Source of the DNA: Pseudomonadota bacterium | GTDB lineage: Bacteria > Pseudomonadota > Gammaproteobacteria > Steroidobacterales > Steroidobacteraceae | DNA: 17,943 bases | Assembly: GCA_018241455.1 (NCBI GenBank) | Contig: JAFEDW010000012.1 | Span: forward strand, 1-17,943 | Direction: 5' to 3' | Part shown: positions 6,688 to 15,901 of the stretch, piece after piece | How positions within the stretch are numbered: the first letter of the stretch is position 1 | Layout: the number at the start of each line of letters is the position of its first letter | Made by a program: the position numbers and the translations under genes | The notes under the pieces: model-generated | What the model was told of the DNA's origin: nothing | The model's database searches: none | Seen by the model: only the letters and a program-made list of their open reading frames with translations

Positions 6688-7380
6688 TCAGCCCGCGCCG
6701 CGGCGCGCCAACACCTCACGGATGAACGGCACCGTCAGCCGGCGCTGCGCCGCCAGCGCGGCCGCATCGAGCTCATCAAGGACGGCAAACAGGCTCGACA
6801 GGTCGCGCGGCAGGCGCCGCTGCAGGTAGCGGGCGGTGTCGTCGGGCAGCTCGAAGCCGCGCTGCTGCGCGCGCAGCCGGAGCGCGGCGAGCTGGCCCGC
6901 TTCGTCGAGCGCCTGCAGCCCCAGGCGCAGTCCCGCGGCGCAACGCGAGGCCAGGTCGGGCAGCACGAACGGCAGCTGCGGCGGCGCGGCGCGCGCCGCC
7001 ATGACCAGGCTCGCGCCGCGGTCCTCGCAATCACGGTAGGCGCCGAACAGGGCGCGCTCCCATTCCGGCTGGCCGACGACCGCCTCCAGTTCATCGAGGC
7101 ACAGCCAGCGCGCGCCCTGCCATTCCGCCAATGCCGCCGCACCGTAGGGCTGGAGCTGCGACAACGGCAGGTAGCGCGCGTCTTCGCCGGCGCGAGCGCA
7201 CAGCGCCTGCAGCAGGTGCGTCTTGCCGGAGCCTTCCGGGCCGCAGAGCCACACCAGCCCCGCGCGCGGCCGCTCGGCCAGCGCCGTGAGCTGCGCCACG
7301 ACCGCGGCGTTCGGACCCGGCAGGAAACTCTCGAACAGCGCCCGGTCGCGGAGCGTGACGCGGAGTGGCAGCTGGCGCAT
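6688..7380 (-). CDS. hda: DnaA inactivator Hda (DnaA-homologous AAA+ protein)
   Basis: Hda works with the DNA-loaded beta clamp to trigger hydrolysis of DnaA-bound ATP after initiation (RIDA). The protein is 230 residues and starts at the ATG at 7380, which places the clamp-binding peptide QLPLR at residues 3-7, as expected. AAA+ features are Walker A GPEGSGKT (47-54), Walker B LCLDE (93-97), and the box VII arginine finger R146 in LPDLASR. The C-terminal half (RGFELPDDTARYLQRRLPRD, then LDELDAAALAAQRRLTVPFI) closely follows known Hda proteins. Unlike E. coli Hda, whose Walker A is degenerate, this one keeps the canonical Lys-Thr. The C-terminal DNA-binding domain IV of DnaA is absent. The gene follows the PgsA-like gene by 13 bases on the same strand, so they are probably co-transcribed. 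Confidence 0.9.
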   Translation of the reverse strand: MRQLPLRVTLRDRALFESFLPGPNAAVVAQLTALAERPRAGLVWLCGPEGSGKTHLLQALCARAGEDARYLPLSQLQPYGAAALAEWQGARWLCLDELEAVVGQPEWERALFGAYRDCEDRGASLVMAARAAPPQLPFVLPDLASRCAAGLRLGLQALDEAGQLAALRLRAQQRGFELPDDTARYLQRRLPRDLSSLFAVLDELDAAALAAQRRLTVPFIREVLARRGAG

Positions 7381-7393
7381 CAGGGCCCGTGCG

Positions 7394-7942
7394 CTAGGCC
7401 TGCGAGGCGATCTGCAGCGCGCGCCGCGTGAACTCATGCAGGTAGGCGCCACCACTGTAGAGCACGGTCAGGAAAGTCAGCACCGCGAGCGCCTGCAGCA
7501 CCGGCTCCGGCGGCAGCCCCCAGGCGGCGTGGATCACCACCAGCAGGATGTAACTGATCTGCAGCACGGTGTTGATCTTGCTCGACAGGATCGGCCGCCC
7601 GTGCAACGGCCCCCAGCCGAAACGGAAGATCACCGCGCCGATGCCGATCATGAAGTCGCGGCCGATCGCCGCTACCGCGAGCCATCGCGGTACCTGGCCC
7701 AGCCAGGTCAGCACCAGGAACACCGACACCAGCAACAGCTTGTCGGCAAGCGGATCGAGGATCTTGCCCAGCCGGCTCGTCCAGCCGAAGCGCTTGGCGA
7801 GCCAGCCATCGAGCCCGTCGCTCACCGCGGCCACGCCGAACAGCAGCAGCGTACGGTCGTAGTGGTGCCCCAGCAGGCCGGCGATGATCGGCCAGATCAG
7901 CGCAATACGGCCGAGGCAGATGATGTTGGGCAGATGGCGCAT
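7394..7942 (-). CDS. CDP-alcohol phosphatidyltransferase, PgsA-like
   Basis: Membrane enzyme of 182 residues, the same length as E. coli PgsA. The family transfers a phosphatidyl group from CDP-diacylglycerol to an alcohol; by resemblance the product would be phosphatidylglycerophosphate. The motif runs D45-G46-x2-A49-K50-x8-G59-x3-D63-x3-D67, so the usual Arg of the D-G-x2-A-R core is Lys here. Helices lie at about 5-25, 31-48, 66-82, 85-105, 120-140 and 147-165. The ATG at 7942 begins the conserved MRHLPNIICLGRIALI; an upstream extension to 7993 would run into purM. It lies between purM and hda. A canonical pgsA elsewhere in the genome is possible, so the exact acceptor alcohol stays open. 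Confidence 0.8.
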   Translation of the reverse strand: MRHLPNIICLGRIALIWPIIAGLLGHHYDRTLLLFGVAAVSDGLDGWLAKRFGWTSRLGKILDPLADKLLLVSVFLVLTWLGQVPRWLAVAAIGRDFMIGIGAVIFRFGWGPLHGRPILSSKINTVLQISYILLVVIHAAWGLPPEPVLQALAVLTFLTVLYSGGAYLHEFTRRALQIASQA

Positions 7943-7951
7943 GGCTTCGGC

Positions 7952-7958
7952 TACTATA
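7952..7958. promoter_or_regulatory. Overlapping divergent -10 elements for purM and the PgsA-like gene
   Basis: The plus strand reads TACTAT (7952-7957), a four-of-six -10 placed 25 bases before the purM ATG. The minus strand reads TATAGT (7958 down to 7953), a five-of-six -10 with 10 bases between it and the PgsA-like ATG. The whole divergent gap is only 40 bases, so both promoters must share it. No clear -35 was found for either. Confidence 0.45.
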
Positions 7959-7982
7959 GCGCGCCCCAATATCCAGGTCCGC

Positions 7983-9026
7983 ATGAACGACAAGCGCAGC
8001 TACAGCTACCGCGATGCCGGTGTCGACATCGACGCCGGCGACGCGCTGGTCGAGCGCATCAAGCCGCTCGTCAAGCGCACGCAGCGCCGCGAAGTGCTGG
8101 CGGGCATCGGCGGCTTCGGCGCGCTGGTCGAATTGCCGGCCGGCTATCGCCACCCGGTGCTGGTTTCCGGCACCGACGGCGTCGGCACGAAGCTGCGGCT
8201 CGCGATCGACACCGGGCAACACTCGACCATCGGCATCGACCTGGTGGCGATGTGCGCCAACGATGTCGTCGTGCAGGGCGCCGAGCCGCTGTTCTTCCTC
8301 GACTACTACGCCACCGGCAAGCTCGATGTCGACGTCGCCGCGAGCGTCATCAGCGGCATCGCCGAAGGCTGCGCGCAGGCCGGCGCCGCGCTGGTCGGCG
8401 GCGAGACCGCCGAAATGCCCGGCATGTACCACGGCGCCGACTACGACCTGGCGGGCTTCTGCGTCGGCGTGGTCGAGAAAGCGGCGATCATCGATGGCTC
8501 GAAGGTGCGCCCCGGCGACGCCGTCATTGGCCTGTCCTCGAGCGGGCCGCATTCCAACGGCTACTCGCTGGTCCGCAAGCTCATCGAGGTGGCCGGCGCC
8601 GATCGCCATACGCAGCTCGACGGCCGGCCGCTGTTCGAACGGCTGCTGGCGCCGACGCGCATCTACGTCAAATCGCTGCTGGCCCTGCTGCGCGACGCCG
8701 CGCTGCCCGGCGCGGTGCACGGGCTCGCGCACATCACCGGCGGCGGGCTCACCGACAACATCCCGCGCGTGCTGCCGGAAGGCTGCGAGGTGCGCCTGCA
8801 TCGCTCGCGCTGGCCGCGCGATCCGGTGTTCGAATGGCTGGCGCGCAGCGGCAACGTCGACGCGGCGGAAATGCACCGCACCTTCAACTGCGGCCTCGGC
8901 ATGGTGGTGATCGTCGACGCAGCGCGCGCCGATGCCGCGCTGCGCGCGCTGCGCGCCGCCGGCGAGACCGCCCAGCTCGTGGGCGAGGTGCGCCGCGGCG
9001 ACGGCGGCGCGATCATCGAGCCATGA
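7983..9026 (+). CDS. purM: Phosphoribosylformylglycinamidine cyclo-ligase (AIR synthetase)
   Basis: ATP-dependent enzyme that closes the imidazole ring, turning FGAM into AIR in de novo purine synthesis. It has 347 residues (E. coli PurM has 345). Hallmarks are the N-terminal YRDAGVDIDAGDALVERIKP, the nucleotide loop GTDGVGTKL (63-71), MCANDVVVQGAEPLFFLDYY (90-109), the GGETAEMPGMY block, and GLSSSGPHSNGYSLVR. The C-terminal domain carries ITGGGLTDNIPRVLP and FNCGLGMV. The ATG at 7983 matches the family start. It opens a purM-purN-DUF3108 operon, with its TGA overlapping the purN ATG (ATGA). Confidence 0.97.
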   Translation: MNDKRSYSYRDAGVDIDAGDALVERIKPLVKRTQRREVLAGIGGFGALVELPAGYRHPVLVSGTDGVGTKLRLAIDTGQHSTIGIDLVAMCANDVVVQGAEPLFFLDYYATGKLDVDVAASVISGIAEGCAQAGAALVGGETAEMPGMYHGADYDLAGFCVGVVEKAAIIDGSKVRPGDAVIGLSSSGPHSNGYSLVRKLIEVAGADRHTQLDGRPLFERLLAPTRIYVKSLLALLRDAALPGAVHGLAHITGGGLTDNIPRVLPEGCEVRLHRSRWPRDPVFEWLARSGNVDAAEMHRTFNCGLGMVVIVDAARADAALRALRAAGETAQLVGEVRRGDGGAIIEP

Positions 9027-9673
9027 GCCAGGCGCCTGCGCTGGCGCTGGCGATCGTCATCTCCGGGCGCGGCAGCAACATGGTGGCGATCGCGCAGGCC
9101 TGTGCGCGCGGGGAAATCCCGGCGCGCGTCGCGCGCGTGATCGCCGACCGCCGCGACGCCGGCGGCATCGCGCGGGCACAGGCGCTCGGCCTCGAAACCT
9201 GCGTGGTGCCGGCGCGCGACTTTCCCGACCGCGGTGCATTCGAGGCCGCGTTGCGGGCGGCGATCGACGCGAGCGGCGCGCAGCTCGTGGTGCTGGCCGG
9301 ATTCATGCGCATCCTGTCGCCGGAGTTTGCGCAGCACTATGCCGGCCGCATGCTCAATATCCATCCGGCGCTGCTGCCCAAATACCCCGGCCTGCACACG
9401 CATGCGCGCGCGCTCGCGGCGCGCGAGCCAGAGCACGGCGCCAGCGTGCATTACGTCACCGGCGAACTCGATGCCGGGCCGGTGGTGCTGCAGGCGCGCG
9501 TGCCGGTGCTGCCGGATGACACGCCGGACAGCCTTTCAGCGCGCGTTCAGCAACAGGAGCACATCATCTATCCACGCGCGATCGGCTGGATTGCCGCCGG
9601 TCGCCTGCGGATGGGGGCCAACGGCCCGGAATTCGATTCCCGCCCGTTGCGCCAGCCGCTGATGGAGGGCTAG
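9023..9673 (+). CDS. purN: Phosphoribosylglycinamide formyltransferase (GAR transformylase)
   Basis: Transfers a formyl group from 10-formyltetrahydrofolate to GAR in de novo purine synthesis. It has 216 residues, close to the 212 of E. coli PurN. The phosphate-binding loop is SGRGSN (14-19). The catalytic triad is N112 and H114 (MLNIHPALLPKYPGLHTHAR) with D150 (HYVTGELDAGP), at the expected spacing. The start is fixed by a 4-base overlap with purM, which implies translational coupling. The last base of its TAG is the first base of the next gene's GTG. Confidence 0.97.
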   Translation: MSQAPALALAIVISGRGSNMVAIAQACARGEIPARVARVIADRRDAGGIARAQALGLETCVVPARDFPDRGAFEAALRAAIDASGAQLVVLAGFMRILSPEFAQHYAGRMLNIHPALLPKYPGLHTHARALAAREPEHGASVHYVTGELDAGPVVLQARVPVLPDDTPDSLSARVQQQEHIIYPRAIGWIAAGRLRMGANGPEFDSRPLRQPLMEG

Positions 9674-10464
9674 TGCGCCATACCAGAATCACCACGCTGC
9701 TGCTCGCCTGCGCCCTGTTGGTCGCGGTTGCCCCGGCGCAATGCGCCGAACCGTCGCCTGACGAACCCCCGGCCGCACCCGCCGCCGCAACAACGCCGAC
9801 GCCGACGCTGCGCGACTACGACGCGAGCTACTCGGTCCTGGCCTACGGCATGAACGCCGGCACCTCGAACATGAGCCTGCGCCATGCCGGCGGCGATGAA
9901 TGGATCTTCACGGCGCGCAACAACCCGCACGGACTGTTCCGGCTGTCGTCGACCGCCTCGCTGACGCTGACCAGCCGCATGAAGGTGGGCGCGCAGGGCG
10001 TGCAGCCGCTGCTGTTCACCGCCGCCCAGCCCGACGGAAGCGACCAGCGGGCCGAGGTCCATTTCGACTGGTCGGCGCAGCGCGCGACCGGCACGGTCGA
10101 CGGCCACAGTGTCGACATGGCGCTGAAGCCCGGCGTGCAGGACGACCAGTCCGTGCAGGTCGCGCTGATGGTCGCGCTGCTCGGTGGCCACACGCCGGCC
10201 GGCATCGCGCTGTTCGACAAGGACGGCATCCGCGACTACGACTATGCGCGGGTCGGCGAAGAAACGCTGCACACGCCGATGGGCAGCGTCGACACGGTCG
10301 TGTACGAGAGCCACAAGGCGTACTCGCCGCGCCGCACCCGGTTCTGGTGCGCGCCGCAATACGGCTACGTGCCGATGCGCGCCGAGCAGAAGCGCGACGG
10401 CGACGTGCAGTGGACGATGGAGATCCGCTCGCTCCAGTTCGTGCCGGCCGCGGCCGCCAACTAG
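9673..10464 (+). CDS. DUF3108 family exported protein
   Basis: Protein of 263 residues with a signal peptide (MRHTRITTLLLACALLVAVA, cleaved near residue 24 after QCA). A Pro/Ala/Thr-rich stretch follows to about residue 45, then a beta-rich domain. The domain begins RDYDASYSVLAYGMNAG and contains the family-like segments RADHFDW-type strand (AEVHFDW), DQSVQVALMVALL, TPMGSVDTVVYE and FWCAPQYGYVPMRAEQ. DUF3108 members are periplasmic proteins of unknown role and often lie just after purN in gammaproteobacteria. The GTG start shares one base with the purN stop (TAGTG), so it is read from the purine operon. No catalytic residues can be proposed. Confidence 0.85.
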   Translation: MRHTRITTLLLACALLVAVAPAQCAEPSPDEPPAAPAAATTPTPTLRDYDASYSVLAYGMNAGTSNMSLRHAGGDEWIFTARNNPHGLFRLSSTASLTLTSRMKVGAQGVQPLLFTAAQPDGSDQRAEVHFDWSAQRATGTVDGHSVDMALKPGVQDDQSVQVALMVALLGGHTPAGIALFDKDGIRDYDYARVGEETLHTPMGSVDTVVYESHKAYSPRRTRFWCAPQYGYVPMRAEQKRDGDVQWTMEIRSLQFVPAAAAN

Positions 10465-10477
10465 CGCCTGTTCAAGC

Positions 10478-11044
10478 TCAGGCCTTCGGCAGCGTGACGC
10501 CCTGCTGGCCCATGTACTTGCCGCCGCGATCGCGGTACGAGGTTTCGCACACCTCGTCCGACTCGAAGAACAGCATCTGCGCCACGCCCTCGTTGGCGTA
10601 GATCTTGGCCGGCAGCGGGGTCGTGTTCGAGAATTCGAGCGTCACGTGCCCTTCCCACTCGGGCTCGAGCGGCGTGACGTTGACGATGATGCCGCAGCGC
10701 GCGTAGGTCGATTTTCCGAGACACACCGTCAGCACCGAACGCGGGATGCGGAAATACTCGACTGTGCGCGCCAGCGCGAAGGAATTGGGCGGGATGATGC
10801 ACACGTCCGCGCTCACGTCGACGAAGCTCTTGGCGTCGAACTGCTTCGGATCGACGATCGTCGAGTTGATGTTGGTGAAGATCTTGAATTCGCGCGCGCA
10901 GCGCACGTCATAGCCGTAGCTCGAAGTGCCGTACGAAATGATCTTGCGCTCGCCGTCGGCCCGCACCTGCGTCGGCGCGAACGGCCCGATCATGCCCTGC
11001 TCGGTCGCCATGCGCCGGATCCACTTGTCTGACTTGATGCTCAT
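10478..11044 (-). CDS. dcd: dCTP deaminase
   Basis: Deaminates dCTP to dUTP, the main source of dTMP precursor in gammaproteobacteria; works as a homotrimer in the cytoplasm. It has 188 residues (E. coli has 193). It shares the trimeric dUTPase-like fold: the phosphate-binding block GKSTYARCGI (110-119) with S112 and R116, and the catalytic E137 in WEGHVTLEFSN, which corresponds to E138 in E. coli. The N-terminus MSIKSDKWIRRMA and the C-terminal tail RGGKYMGQQGV are typical. It lies 24 bases after mrp on the same strand, the same pairing seen in Pseudomonas. It converges with the DUF3108 gene with only 13 bases between the stops. Confidence 0.96.
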   Translation of the reverse strand: MSIKSDKWIRRMATEQGMIGPFAPTQVRADGERKIISYGTSSYGYDVRCAREFKIFTNINSTIVDPKQFDAKSFVDVSADVCIIPPNSFALARTVEYFRIPRSVLTVCLGKSTYARCGIIVNVTPLEPEWEGHVTLEFSNTTPLPAKIYANEGVAQMLFFESDEVCETSYRDRGGKYMGQQGVTLPKA

Positions 11045-11068
11045 GCCCTGGCCCCTGGACGAATGCGT

Positions 11069-12163
11069 TCAATCCTGCTCGACGACGATGCGCGGAAACG
11101 CGCCGCGCTGGTCGCGCCCGCGGCGCGCCAGCGCACCCGCCGTATGGCGCGCCAGTTCCACGTAGGCCGCGGCACGTGCGGTGCCGGCCGCACTGACGAC
11201 GGTGGGCGCTCCGCTGTCGGCCTCGACGCGGATCTGCGCATCGAGCGGCAGGCTGCCGAGCAACTGCACGCCGCTCTCGGCCGCCAGCCGTTCCCCGCCG
11301 CCCGCGCCGAAGATGTGCTCGACATGCCCGCAGTGGCTGCACACGTGCAGGCTCATGTTCTCGACGATGCCGAGCACCGGCACCGCGACCTTCTCGAACA
11401 TCGCCAGGCCCTTGCGCGCGTCGGCCAGCGCCAGGTCCTGCGGGGTGGTCACGATGACGGCACCCGACACCGGCACGCGCTGCGCCAGCGTGAGCTGGAT
11501 ATCCCCGGTGCCCGGCGGCATGTCGACCACGAGGTAGTCGAGTTCGCCCCAGGCCGTATCCCCCAGCAGTTGCGTCAGCGCCTGCGTGACCATCGGGCCG
11601 CGCCAGACCACGGCCTGCGAGGCATCGACGAGGAAACCGATCGACATCGCCTTGAGGCCGTGTGCTTCCAGCGGCACCAGGTGCTTGCCGTCCGGCGCCG
11701 TGGGGCGCTGGCCGACGAGTCCGAGCATCAACGGCTGGCTGGGGCCGTAGATGTCCGCATCGAGCATGCCGACGCGCGCGCCGGCCGCGGCCCAGGCCAA
11801 TGCCAGGTTGGCCGCGACGGTCGACTTGCCGACGCCGCCCTTGCCGCTCGCCACCGCGACGATGTTGCTGACGCCGGGCAGTGGTTTGAGCGGCCGCTGC
11901 ACGCTGTGGGCGACTATTCCTGCCGCCAGTTCGCAGCGCACCTCACAGCCGGAAAGACCGGCGGCCGCGAGGTGCGCCGCCAGTCCGGAGCGGAACTGGT
12001 CCACATATCCGCCCACCGGGACCCCCAGGCGGATCGTCCCGCCGACCCTGCGCTCCGAGACCTCGAGACCGTCGAGGGCGCCCGCCTCCAGCAACGTTTG
12101 CTGCAAATAGGGATCCCGGTACTGCTCCACGGCAGTGCGGATGCGAGCGGCCATGTCGGGCAT
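11069..12163 (-). CDS. apbC: Iron-sulfur cluster carrier ATPase Mrp/ApbC
   Basis: P-loop ATPase (Mrp/NBP35 family) that binds and hands on Fe-S clusters in the cytoplasm. It has 364 residues with the start at 12163 (E. coli has 369). An N-terminal MIP18/DUF59-like domain (about 1-90, GGTIRLGVPVGGY) lacks a visible cysteine ligand at the typical spot. The deviant Walker A SGKGGVGKST has K113. It is followed by MLDADIYGPSQPLMLG and DYLVVDMPPGTGD. The cluster-binding C275-x2-C278 (VCSHCGH) is present. A second ATG at 12154 is possible. It is co-directional with dcd and divergent from the HEAT-repeat kinase gene. In E. coli and Pseudomonas the divergent neighbour is metG, which here lies 4.8 kb away beyond a three-gene insert. 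Confidence 0.94.
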   Translation of the reverse strand: MPDMAARIRTAVEQYRDPYLQQTLLEAGALDGLEVSERRVGGTIRLGVPVGGYVDQFRSGLAAHLAAAGLSGCEVRCELAAGIVAHSVQRPLKPLPGVSNIVAVASGKGGVGKSTVAANLALAWAAAGARVGMLDADIYGPSQPLMLGLVGQRPTAPDGKHLVPLEAHGLKAMSIGFLVDASQAVVWRGPMVTQALTQLLGDTAWGELDYLVVDMPPGTGDIQLTLAQRVPVSGAVIVTTPQDLALADARKGLAMFEKVAVPVLGIVENMSLHVCSHCGHVEHIFGAGGGERLAAESGVQLLGSLPLDAQIRVEADSGAPTVVSAAGTARAAAYVELARHTAGALARRGRDQRGAFPRIVVEQD

Positions 12164-12201
12164 CGGAACGGGTACCAGCAGGGGGTGAACCGGGGGTGCG
12201 G

Positions 12202-12207
12202 ATTCTA
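12202..12207 (-). promoter_or_regulatory. Candidate -10 element for mrp-dcd
   Basis: The minus strand reads TAGAAT, five of six matching TATAAT, giving a leader of about 32 bases before the mrp ATG. The upstream -35 region is GC-rich and unconvincing. Confidence 0.42.
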
Positions 12208-12267
12208 GCCTGTCGCGGGTCGCGCCGCAGACCGGACGCAGGTCACAGGCGTGAGCGGGCCCCATGG

Positions 12268-12273
12268 CATAAT
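12268..12273 (+). promoter_or_regulatory. Candidate -10 element for the HEAT-repeat kinase operon
   Basis: CATAAT matches TATAAT at five of six positions and has nine bases between it and the kinase ATG. No Shine-Dalgarno is visible (bases before ATG: TGTTCAATCC), so the transcript may be leaderless or nearly so. No good -35 was found. Confidence 0.42.
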
Positions 12274-12282
12274 GTTCAATCC

Positions 12283-14733
<2,451 letters not shown>

Positions 14734-14771
14734 GATTGCGGCTGGCAAATCCAGTACGATTCCGCCTGGCA
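14734..14771. repeat. Imperfect 14-base direct repeat, 24-base period, before the first PilT-like gene
   Basis: GATTGCGGCTGGCA (14734-14747) and GATTCCGCCTGGCA (14758-14771) match at 12 of 14 positions. They fill the short gap between the kinase stop and the ATPase ATG, which has no clear Shine-Dalgarno. Confidence 0.5.
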
Positions 14772-14772
14772 C

Positions 14773-15885
14773 ATGGCACGCATCGACGCCTTCCTCAAGC
14801 TGGGCACCCAGCAGGGTTGCTCCGACATCCACCTCGCCGTCGGCGTGCCGCCGATGCTGCGGCTGCATGGCGATTTGGTGCCGATCAAGTTCCGCGACCT
14901 GCGCGATGCCGAGCTCGAGAGCTACGTCACCGAGATCCTGACGCAGAACCAGACCGACCACTTCGCGCGCGGCAATGACCTCGATTTCTCATACATCTCG
15001 GCCGAAGGCGGGCGCTTCCGCGTCAACGTGTTCCGCAAGGACACCGGCGTCGGCGCCACCTTCCGCTCGATCCCGGCCGAGGTGCCGACGCTCGAATCGC
15101 TGAAGCTTCCGCCGGTGATTACCAAGCTGTGCGACTATCACCAGGGCATGATCCTGGTGACCGGTTCGACCGGCACCGGCAAGTCGACCACGCTGGCCGC
15201 GATGATCGACCTGCTCAACCGCACCCGCAAGCTCAACATCATCAGCCTCGAGGATCCGATCGAATTCGTCCACCGCAGCAAGCAGTCGCAGGTGATCCAG
15301 CGCGAGCTCGGCACGCACATCCCGAGCTTCGCCGAGGGCGTGCGCGCCGCGATGCGCGAGGACCCGGACGTGATCCTGGTCGGCGAGCTGCGCGACGCCG
15401 ACACGATCCGCATGGCGATGACCGCGGCCGAAACCGGCCACCTGGTGCTCGGCACGCTGCACACGACCAGCGCCGTCAAGACGATCGATCGCATGATCGA
15501 CGCGCTGCCGGCCGAGGAGCGCGAGCAGACCAAGAGCTTCCTGGCACAGAGCCTGCTGGCGGTCATCACGCAGTTGCTGGTCAAGTCGCACGACGGACGG
15601 AGCCGGCGCGCGATCTGCGAGATCATGGTGACCACGAAGGCGATCGCCAAGCTGATCATGACCGACCAGACGCACCAGCTGCCGAGCCAGCTGCAGACCG
15701 GCAAGGAGTTCGGCATGCAGATGTTCGACCAGGCGCTGCTGGCGGCGGTGCAGGCGCGCGAGATCGACCCGGATGACGCCTACAGCTATGCGACCGAAAA
15801 GCGCCTGCTGCAGAAGTTCGTCACCGACACGACGATGATCAGCAAGATCGACGCCCCGCCGATGCCGCCGCCGTCATCGACCTGA
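14773..15885 (+). CDS. PilT/PilU-family type IV pilus retraction ATPase, paralogue 1
   Basis: Cytoplasmic hexameric secretion-type ATPase of 370 residues, of the family that powers pilus retraction and twitching. The N-terminal PAS-like domain contains CSDIHLAVGVPPMLRLHGDL and GRFRVNVFRK. The core has Walker A GSTGTGKST (131-139, K137), Asp box SLEDPIEF with E164, Walker B DPDVILVGELRD with E205, and His box GTLHTTS with H230. The C-terminal retraction motif AIRNLIRE of PilT reads AIAKLIMT here. The C-terminus ends in a Pro/Ser tail (PPMPPPSST). It lies 39 bases after the HEAT-repeat kinase and 16 before the second paralogue. Neither copy looks like a canonical PilT or PilU, so no symbol is given. 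Confidence 0.9.
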   Translation: MARIDAFLKLGTQQGCSDIHLAVGVPPMLRLHGDLVPIKFRDLRDAELESYVTEILTQNQTDHFARGNDLDFSYISAEGGRFRVNVFRKDTGVGATFRSIPAEVPTLESLKLPPVITKLCDYHQGMILVTGSTGTGKSTTLAAMIDLLNRTRKLNIISLEDPIEFVHRSKQSQVIQRELGTHIPSFAEGVRAAMREDPDVILVGELRDADTIRMAMTAAETGHLVLGTLHTTSAVKTIDRMIDALPAEEREQTKSFLAQSLLAVITQLLVKSHDGRSRRAICEIMVTTKAIAKLIMTDQTHQLPSQLQTGKEFGMQMFDQALLAAVQAREIDPDDAYSYATEKRLLQKFVTDTTMISKIDAPPMPPPSST

Positions 15886-15901
15886 GGTTGCCGCGCCCGC
15901 C

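Noticed and set aside
7434..8876. 480-codon minus-strand frame covering purM and part of the PgsA-like gene
   Set aside because: Overlaps two well-supported genes in other frames and its C-terminal part is a frame-shifted read of the PgsA-like gene.
10466..10483. GCCTG...CAGGC inverted repeat between the DUF3108 gene and dcd, considered as a terminator
   Set aside because: Five-base stem, 8-base loop, no T-tract on either strand.
12196..12282. Upstream GTG extension of the HEAT kinase
   Set aside because: The added 29 residues are Arg-rich, look non-coding, and cover the divergent promoter region; the repeat domain begins at the ATG at 12283.
14740..14780. TGGCA-containing stretch before the first PilT-like gene, considered as a sigma-54 promoter because pilus genes can be RpoN-dependent
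   Set aside because: No GC element at the required -12 spacing after the GG of either TGGCA.
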